Source: CAVVGZ01 sp963747965 (GTDB lineage Bacteria; Chloroflexota; Anaerolineae; Anaerolineales; Anaerolineaceae). Taken from it: a DNA stretch of 64,000 nt. The translations under genes were made by a program, and so were the position numbers. The stretch is taken from positions 434,001 through 498,000 of the forward strand of contig CAVVGZ010000004.1 in the NCBI GenBank assembly GCA_963747965.1, read 5' to 3'. Below, in pieces: positions 45,288 to 54,100 of this stretch (positions are counted from its first letter, which is position 1; each line of letters begins with the position of its first letter). The notes beneath the pieces were generated by a model. It was not told where the DNA came from. It searched no databases and was given only the letters and a program-made list of their open reading frames with translations.

Positions 45288-46657
45288 TTTTCCCGCCTTC
45301 TCTCACATTGATTGCGGCATTCTTGATTTCGTAGATGCGAACCTGGTCCACCCATAAACTGGCATCACCTTTAACCACAATCCGGTCTGGATGCTCTTCC
45401 ATCGCTAAGGATTTCACTTCAATTTCCATGTGCTTGTTAGCCGGGATAATCTGACCGCGGTATTTCCAGGTCACGTCCTGCCCCGCTTCCAGGCTAAAGT
45501 GGGGATTAGTAAAATTTGAACCCAGTCTGAAATGCAGCGCATAGGCTTTTAATGCTTCAAAGACCGCCTCAACGCCAAGAGAACCGGGCATTACAGGATC
45601 CTGGTAAAAATGGCAGTCAAAGAACCAGTCTTGAGGATTAATCATTTTACTTCCAATTAATCGTACAGACTTCCCATCCACGGTATCCGGCAAAATCTGA
45701 ATTTCATCCAGGTACTTCATCTGCCTGCGCGGCAGGGTGTAGTGAAGCCCGCCTGTCAGGTGCGTCTGCCATGGTTCTTAAGGATTTCAAATCCAGCAGT
45801 ATGGATCGTTTTTCACTCATTTGCCGGGGTGTGGATTTTCCACCACCATCCAGACCAGCCTGTTTTGCCATTGTCTCACCGGTAAAAAAGCCAAAAGTGG
45901 TTTCTCCCTGGAAGAAAGGAGACCCTTCACTGCTGAGTTCGAAACTAAATTTTTGAATGATGATGCCTGCACTGACAACCGAAGAAAGTAGTGTAGCCTT
46001 TGCACGGATCACCTTACCACGCAAATCCTTTTCCAACAACAAGCAGCTGGTGCCGTCCAGATTTCGGAAATAATATTCAATTTCAGGATACAGCAGGGGG
46101 GTGCGCAGGTAGGCAGTCAGGAATCCGCAAGGCTGCAGGGCTATTTCCATCAGGATGGAGTATGGAATGCTGGGGTAGTCATTATCGAGGAGATACCAGG
46201 CATCCGGGAGCACATCGTATTCCACCTGGATGGAGGCTGGTGGATTAATTTCAAATGGCTTTCCTTCGATTTCCATTACCCTGGACATCAACAGGAAATC
46301 CCCGTTTGGAATCCGCGCTACACGTTTATTACGGAAAACCCCGTAGTCTTCCCCAAAACACGCTTCAACCGGTCCCCTGGCAAACTGCTCGAGGTGAAAT
46401 TTGTCAAAAAGTGGCTGCTCTAAAACCAACCTTTCAGTATAAGAATGCCCGCTTGAGACCGGGATGGAAGTCTGCCCGCTTACGGGTGCCATATTGCTGG
46501 AATGTTGGCGATTTGCCACCTGCAAATAGAAGATCTTTTCCAGGTCCAACAAAGCATTCTTTCTGGTTTGTAAAAATCGATTATGTGCAGCGCTTCTACG
46601 GCTGGAATGATCCATTAAGATCTTTTGCCAGTTGAAACGATCATCCTTAATTTCCAT
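45280..46657 (-). CDS. Double-hotdog dehydratase, PfaC DH part only (frameshift)
   Basis: About 458 residues carrying two FabA-like hotdog domains. The first contains FARGPVEACFGEDY and SILMEIALQPCGFL; the second has the FabA-like active-site pattern CHFYQDPVMPGSLGVEAV. An indel near 45762 splits them; the joined frame reads LTGGLHYTLPRRQMKYLDE. In canonical PfaC these domains follow KS and chain-length-factor domains, which are absent here: a 5' start with no KS and only a 47-base gap to the pfaB-like gene. Expected to dehydrate beta-hydroxyacyl-ACP, FabA-like isomerisation possible. Confidence 0.85.
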
Positions 46658-46703
46658 AAGTTCCTTTATCTAACTTTTCCTCACCTGGAGGAAATTTCTC
46701 TCG

Positions 46704-49401
46704 TTATAGGCCCGGTAAAAAGGTTTGCCTGTATCCGCCATTATAAATGGGTTCCAGGTTCAGTTTTACAAAGTGGCTGGTCAATCTGGCCAGCAGCCGT
46801 AAAATGGAAGACTGATCATCAATCCCTTTGCGGTTGATGGAAAAAGACAGGTGAGGTTTGCCCTGGAGTGATTCAGAAATCCATCGGGAGCAGTTTGCCC
46901 CGGCTCCCAGTTCAATAAATACCCGAGCCCCCTCCTCATACACCTCATTAACCAGGCGTGGAAAATCCAATGGCTGCACAAGCATTGTCGCCAGTGCTTG
47001 TGCAATTTCCTCCTGCTGTATTTTCAACTGGCCGTAATGTGCAGCTGAATAAAGCCGGGTAGCCACAGATTTCTGCACAGGCCAGTTATGCAAATGGTAT
47101 AAAGATTCAAATTCCGAGGTCACTGCCCGGCAGTGCAGGGCATAATGAAAAGGGGCTTGCAGATGGGTACACTTCAGGTGGTTGATCACCCGTTGGCAGG
47201 CCTGCGCCTCACCCCCGATAACCACCTGGCGCGGGGTATTGACATGGGTCAGGTAAACCCTGCTCTCATCCTTTAATGCATCTGCAGCCTTTTCCGGGGT
47301 GCACATCAACAGGTAATTCGCCCATACAGGAGCATCAGAATCCTGGTCATTGCCCGCTTCCATACCCCAATATTCCCGGACAGCATTTTGCGGTCCGGAA
47401 AGCCGGGTTTTAAAAATTTCCAGCTCATTAAGGCATTCTGACACGACGTCACCATTTTCCCACACCCCGGTGGCAAAAATCATACTGTTTTCGCCGAGGC
47501 TGTAACCAAAACAATGATCCGGGTGAACGCCAAATATATCGCGCAGGATAAACGAGTAAAGAATTGAAAGCGTTGTCCCGGAATTCAGCATGGCAATGGG
47601 GTTATCAATCAACTCGTTCTCTAACCTTACTTTATCCTCACTGCTGAGGGCTTTAAATCTGCGCGGGTAAAGCATTCTCTCTTGCAGTAAAAAACTGGGA
47701 TTCACGGTCAGCGGTTTGATCAGTTGGTATAAATCCGGAAATAAATGGAACAGGTCCCTTCCTACTCCGATGTACGAGTTAAATCCTCCCGGATAAACAA
47801 ATGCTGTTGACGCGTCCTTTCCCACCGGCTTTGGAGAAAAATAGCTCCCCTGCGGAGTCTGCCATTCCATTCCGGAAGTGAATGAGCGCTCCAGCCCTTT
47901 CACGGCGAAATCAATTTCCTTGTTCATCTCGGCAGGATTGGTTGCCAGCAGGCAAATCCGATACTCTGTGGTACCGGTATTCAGGAATTTTGCATATCTC
48001 TCGCGGGCTGTTCGAAACAAGCTTTCATTTACAAACAACTCCTGTTTGAGTGAATTCAATTCATCCATCATCTCGTGGATATCATTGCCTGCAATTGGAA
48101 TAAGGCATAGACTATCTTCCGATAAGGCCTTCGTATAACGCTCTGGCTGAAGCGGATCATCTGTCATACGCAGTTTGAGCCAATTCATATTTCTCATGGG
48201 GAGGTAAACATCTGCCAAACGTCTGGGTATGTATTCTGGAAGCAGCCAGGGTCTGGAGTCTAGCGGCAGGTAAAACGGGCCTTCCTCCATGTTCGAACCA
48301 TTCCCCGGATGATTTGATGCAGGTACAGCGGGAATAAAGCGATTATACAGGCATAAAGCTGTCTTGATGACATTTGCCAGGAATGGTATTTCCGAAACAC
48401 CCGCAAAGGAAATATGCAAACTGCCTAATGCAGTGGAATGAGTTTCACAGCCATCCCATTCTGCAGTGAAGTTAGCCTGGCTGATTAAATTCCACCAGTT
48501 GGTTTCTTTCGTGCAAATTTCCACATAGCCGGGTTCACAGGGTTTATCCCATCCGTGAACCAAAGGATTTCTGATAATCTGGATTGGATTTCCTCCAAAT
48601 GGTAGGGACGGATCGTCAATCACTTCGGGAATACCATCCTGGTCAGAAACTTCGAAAACTGCGTAGATTCTATTTCTTTCCTGTAAAGCATCCTGTCGAT
48701 CCCTGAGGAGGATTGCACAGGCTCCATCCGCCGTGTTTATTTCGGGAATATTGGAAGCACTTCCCGGGTACTGCACCGGGGGAATTCCCCCGGATATATC
48801 CTGGGTACCCGGAAAACCCAATTGGGAGTTCCAAACCGAACAGATTAAAACGGACTCCGCCTGTTCAGACAAAATGATACGAATTGCCGTTGAGAAGGCT
48901 TTCTGCAGGTTTTCATCATCCCCGGAATAATCATGAATAGGGCCATCAATGCCAAGCGCTTCCTGGAGATCTTCCCTCCAGTTTTCCATATATGGCTAGT
49001 GGTATACCATCCCCGGAATAAATCGTATCCGTCAGGATTATTGCAGTTCGTGCCAGATTTTTTGAAGCCAGGCAGCCTCCATCCCTGAGGGCGCCTGCTG
49101 CCACCCGCAGGAGGAGTTTTTGGGATCGATTTAATATCTGGAATTGATGTGTAGATAAATTAAACCAGTCTGGAGGAAAAGCAAAATCACCTTTACCGGT
49201 ATTCATTAATTGGGTATCAACGGATGGCACATTTCCGTTGCTGACCTTATCTTCTTCCAACCCGGTTGGGAATATTCTGCCGTTGTATATGGCACTTTCA
49301 AACCGGCTTAGGCCATCACAATCAGCAGCAACGAAATCCATCCCTGTAATCGCCAGGGAATGCAAAGCTGGGTGAGCGGGAGATTGGGCTTCTGCTTCCA
49401 T
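46704..49401 (-). CDS. pfaB: PfaB-like protein: degenerate ketosynthase plus acyltransferase (frameshift)
   Basis: About 898 residues. The N-terminal half follows the ketosynthase fold (SLAITGMDF, LLLRVAAGALRD, INTADGACAILLRDR, GSLHISFAGVSEIP) but lacks the active Cys and catalytic His residues. The C-terminal half is an acyltransferase with YPGGFNSYIGVGRDLF in place of GQGxQ and nucleophile motif GYSLGENSM instead of GHSxG, then PRQVVIGGEAQ and FHYALHC. This is the PfaB arrangement. One indel near 48985 divides the KS-like part. Lies 2 bases from the end of the KR-DH gene. Confidence 0.88.
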
Positions 49402-49403
49402 AT

Positions 49404-51155
49404 TTACTCACCTGTTCGGGCGTCATTGTTGGGTTGCGCCCCAATAAATCGTCCAAGCTGCCGGCTGATCGTTCCTTCCAACCCCATAATCCGTAAACAA
49501 ATCCGCTTATTCCAATCACTAACCGTAATATCACCCACCACAGCAGTCTGCGATTGAGACCTGATTTTTAGTTCCACAAAATACGGTTCATCGAAGTTCA
49601 GAGGCAGGAACTGTTCCAGTGCTTCAGCGCTGGAAGGCAGGCAGGGCGCCTGGAGCATTTTTTGGGTCCAAATCAACAGGCACTGGACAACTGCATCATT
49701 GATGAATGGGTTGGCGTTTCTAGCCTGAAATTGTCCCTGGACCCGCGCCGCTACTTGTGGATGGAATATATTCATTTGCAGGCCTGTTTGATCCATGCTG
49801 AGCAGTTCATCCACCCCCTGGAAGGCAGGCCCGTGGAATAATGTCTTGTCTGCGTATAATGTGCTGCCGGATATTCGGTTTTCAACATTTTTTTCATAGG
49901 TATGAATGGGAGGTTCCGGTAATTCTTCAACCAGGACCACCTTCTGCCGGTAATGGTAGAGCTTGCCGCCCCGCAGGTTCTGGCTGGAGACTTCCGCTGC
50001 CAGAGAGATTTCTCCTTCTTTCTCAACAGGCTGCTGAGTAATCGTGACTGTATACTCCGCAGGTATCGTCTTATCAAAGACAATCCCTTTGAGGACCTTG
50101 AATCCCTCCAGGCGGTGAAAGGTATATCCCGGGTAGAGCTCTTCGCAGGTATTCACCATCCAGGCGGCACCGCAGGTTGCCGGCATTACTGGATTCCCGC
50201 CAATGAGATGATCTTCTAAAAATGGATTCGCATCCCGGCTCAATTGCCTGCGGATTCGGTAGGTCGTCACGGCAGAAGGACCGGCTGACCGTGAACTGGA
50301 AGGGAATTTACCCACCACCAGCTGGTTTTCAAATTGTGAATTTCCCATAAGGGTATCTACAAAGACCTGTGTTCCGTCCTCTCTGGAAAGGAGCGTAATT
50401 CCACGCTCAGCGAAAGCCCGTTTTAATTCCGGTGTGACCATGCCTGCTTCCCAGGGACCCCAATTGAATGAAACTACCCGCAAGTCAGGATGGTTAACTT
50501 TTAACTGGTAAGCCGTTTTATTCAATATCTCATTGGCGATAGCATAATCTGCCTGGCCTGCATTACCATAAAAACCCACCACGGAAGAGAATAGAGCCAG
50601 TACATCCAGGTTTTCTACCGGGACAATATTTAATAAATTTTTTAAGCCATTAATTTTTGGGCTAAATACAGTTTCAAAATCTTCCAGGGATTTCTTTTCC
50701 ATTAACTTATCGGCAAGGCTGCCAGCCCCATGCACGATACCGCTCACACCCCCAAATCGTTTTATTGGATCCTGGAGTACCTCCCGGAGCTCCTCAAAAT
50801 TGCCGACATCTGCACGCACATATTCCGCAGCAGAACCGGCGTTATGCAGGGCAGTTAGCGTCCTGGTAATCTCTCGATGTGACTGGTAGATTTGAAATTT
50901 CTTCTGGATCATCCGGGGAGAGGCTTTCTCTCCTGCAGCTTGCATGTCACTCATTATTCGCCGCTTCATTTCGGCTTCATCAGATAATTCTTGTACCCAA
51001 TCCGGCAGAATTGTTTCAAGGCGGGAACGTCCCACCAGGATAAATTTACACGGGCATCTTTTCGCAAGCTGGAGGATGCAGTCGGCAGTAATCCCTTTTG
51101 CCCCGCCTGTCACCAGAATAGTAGAATCCGGGGAAATCATTGGTCTTGATATCAT
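49404..51155 (-). CDS. PfaA C-terminal half as separate protein: ketoreductase and dehydratase domains
   Basis: 583 residues. A ketoreductase catalytic subdomain begins at once: NADPH motif STILVTGGAKGITADC at about residues 11-26, later ALFSSVVGFYGNAGQADYAIANE with catalytic Ser and Tyr, and NWGPWEAGMV. A PS-DH hotdog follows with EDHLIGGNPVMPATCG (HxxxGxxxxP) at about residue 335 and LFHGPAFQGVDEL. The ATG directly follows the TAA of the upstream synthase in the same frame (TAAATG), with AGAAGG about ten bases before it. So KR is divided between two polypeptides, or a nonsense mutation has split one gene. Confidence 0.88.
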   Translation of the reverse strand: MISRPMISPDSTILVTGGAKGITADCILQLAKRCPCKFILVGRSRLETILPDWVQELSDEAEMKRRIMSDMQAAGEKASPRMIQKKFQIYQSHREITRTLTALHNAGSAAEYVRADVGNFEELREVLQDPIKRFGGVSGIVHGAGSLADKLMEKKSLEDFETVFSPKINGLKNLLNIVPVENLDVLALFSSVVGFYGNAGQADYAIANEILNKTAYQLKVNHPDLRVVSFNWGPWEAGMVTPELKRAFAERGITLLSREDGTQVFVDTLMGNSQFENQLVVGKFPSSSRSAGPSAVTTYRIRRQLSRDANPFLEDHLIGGNPVMPATCGAAWMVNTCEELYPGYTFHRLEGFKVLKGIVFDKTIPAEYTVTITQQPVEKEGEISLAAEVSSQNLRGGKLYHYRQKVVLVEELPEPPIHTYEKNVENRISGSTLYADKTLFHGPAFQGVDELLSMDQTGLQMNIFHPQVAARVQGQFQARNANPFINDAVVQCLLIWTQKMLQAPCLPSSAEALEQFLPLNFDEPYFVELKIRSQSQTAVVGDITVSDWNKRICLRIMGLEGTISRQLGRFIGAQPNNDARTGE

Positions 51156-54100
51156 TTAAGATACACCTTCTGTATTAGCATTTGCCAGATTGAGTGTGTA
51201 ACGTCCTTCTTGATCATACCCAACCTCTCTCAGGAGGCGATTAGGGTCATGTAATTCAGCCCAAATTATTTCTGCTACTCTTTCATCATCCAGCAGAGGG
51301 CTGACATCAACTGAACGGCAGAACACATCCGGCCATTCGAAACCGAGTGTTTTCACGAGTCCGGAATATCCTCCCGTGATCGGATCAAATTCAATGTTTG
51401 CTTTCGTCCCCAACCTGCCATCCATGCGGGTTATGGTGAGGAATGCAGCCCGCCCATTTTTCGAAGCCAGTAATAGTTGGGGCTGGAGATGTTTTGCCAG
51501 CAGGAAAACCTGTTTGAGAATATTTTCCCTGGTCTGTGAATAATACCCGCCCTCTGCATCCAGTTTCTTGTATGGGGCATCCACATGGATAAAAACTGCC
51601 GTTGATTCACCATTATCTCGAAGGACAGCCAGTTTTTTCTGGATTTGTTCTTCATCCAGGCTGTCCATTTGGAGGCGCTCTACCCCATTAGCAATTGGTG
51701 GATCACCAGCGTGGCTTTTTCCCAATAAATCCAGGATAGTGACTTTCATACCCTCACGGATAAGTTTATCGGCAAGCATTACAGTGACCCCGCTCCCATC
51801 ATCGGTGAGCAGGCATACACCGCCTGGCGGCAGGTTAAAATCCAATACATCCGGCTGGGATAGGGGCTGCAGGTTGACTGTCCTGACCAAATCGTTCGCA
51901 GACGATCCCGTCGCATCTGCTATGGCTGGTCCAGGTCCCGCTGCTTCGGCTTTTTCAACAGGCTGGGAGAGATAATCAATAAACTCCTGCATGGTTCGCA
52001 TCATCCCAAGCCGTTCTGTGTCCGGTTGTGGAAGCTGTGGAAAGCGGGTCTGAATTGCGCCTAAAATTTCAACCCGCTTGATTGAGTCAATCCCCAGGTC
52101 AGCCTCAAGATCCATCTCTCCCTCAAGGGTTTCAATCGGGTATCCTGTTTTCTCACTTACAGTCTCAAAAAATACCCTGGAGATTTCCTCAAGAGGCAAC
52201 CCTTCGTCCATCCCTTTCGATTCAGCGGTTTCAGTGGGAGGAACAACGGTTTGTGTCTGTTTTTCCTGGCTGAACGGTTCCGTCTTGGAAATTACCCCGT
52301 TTTGCCCATCGCTTCCCATCAAGTCAATGATCTGCTGGAGTGTGCGTTGTTCCGATAAAACAGACATGTCCGGCTGGATAATTTCAGGATAGCGTTCCTG
52401 AATAGATCCTAAAATCTCAACCCTCTTGATCGAGTCGATGCCCAGGTCAGCCTCTAGATCCATATCCGGATCGAGTGTTTCCAGCGGGTAGCCGGTTTTC
52501 TCACTGACAACCTCCAGGAATGCTGCGGATAATTGCTGAGGGTCAACTTTTACAGAACCAGCTTCTGGAAGGCTGAGGGGTTGAACATTTTGTCCCTGGC
52601 TGTTTTCCGGAATTTGTATCGTTGCCGGCAGATCATCCGCAGACGAATCCGACATATACAGAATAATTTCTTGTATGGTGCGCAAGCCAGCCAGGATTTG
52701 TGTATCCGGCTGAGCCATTTGTGGAAATCGTTCCTGCAATGCCCCCATGATTTCCACCCGTTTAATCGAGTCAATACCCAGATCTGCTTCAAGATCCATC
52801 TCTGGATCGAGTGTTTCTAAGGGGTATCCGGTTTTCTCGCTGACGATCTCTAAAAACGCTGCTGAGACTTCTTCTAAATTAATACCTGCAGCTGATTTTG
52901 TTACCTGGTTGCTGATCGTACTTTCGTGCCAGGAATCCTGCTCCACGGCAGCAGGCTCCTTGAGGCTTGAAAGTACTTCCTGCTTGGATTCTAAGACCGG
53001 AGGGGATTCGATGGCTTTTGCTGAAACTGCGGGTCTGGATTGCTCTTCACCGCGCAGGGGCGGCATACCAGTAATGGGTATTTCTCTTAATTTGGACTCA
53101 CCCCGGGCTAATTCTACAAACTGCCTGGATATCTGGGCTTGTTCCTGCAAATATTGGTCATGAATGCGCAGTGTTTCCACCTGATGGTTCTCAAAGTGCT
53201 TTAGACTATTATCAACGCTTTGTAAAACTTGAGAAATTTGATCGGGTGCCTGGCGGGTGAACTCTCTATCTGAAAGGATGGTCAATTTGGTCTGCATTAA
53301 TTGGGAGAAGATTTTAATAAATTCCGCCTCATTCTGTAAATACTGGGAATGCACCTGTCCTGTCTGGCGTTGATGTTCCTGGAAATGATTAAAAATCTCC
53401 GACAGGTCAGAGGGAGTTCCGTCCGGTATTTGCCGTGAACCCCAGGAAGCAATATTTTCTGATTGAGGTTGCGTAATTTGTTCTTGTGGCTGGAGAGGGA
53501 CTATTGCCACTGGACCGGCCATTTCCAAAGAACCGCGACCTTCACCACCATCTCCTGTCTTGCTTATTACTGTTTGATTCTCGGGCCGCATATTATCCTT
53601 TAGAACCGATATCTTGAAATCATCCTGCAGGGCATTCTCAAATGCCTGTCTGGTTTTTTCGGATATGTAAAATCCACCGTTTAATTTGACGCTTACCCCG
53701 CTCAATTTTCTTTCCTCGGGTTGGTTCCGGTCATCCTTCCATGGGTCCATATCCGCAAGTTCTAACCCCGCCACCCTGAGTTGGAGAACTGCCTGCCGGA
53801 AAAGCAGATCGCTGTCCTTTTTTCCGTTAAGGTTCAAAGCAATGGACAGGTGGGGTTTATCCGCCAGGATACTGTTTACCAGGTTGGTTAGAACACTTTT
53901 CGGGCCAATTTCGACAAAAATTCTGCCGCCATGCTTGTAAATATTTTCAATCTCCTGCATAAACAGGACTGGTTTTAGGACATGGTCCGCCAGCATGGTC
54001 TGGATGACCGCAGGTTCCTGGGGGTAAAGCTCACCGGTGGAATTGGAGAAAACAGTGAGATTGGGCTTATTAAAGATTTCCTCTTTAACCGATACGGAAA

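Noticed and set aside
51156..51158. TAA between the two PfaA halves considered as a recoded stop
   Set aside because: No readthrough signal or special downstream structure is evident, and a ribosome site and ATG follow at once, so re-initiation or mutation is simpler.
52050..52830. Tandem repeat considered as a CRISPR-like or minisatellite array
   Set aside because: The repeat is coding, of domain length, and encodes three ACPs.
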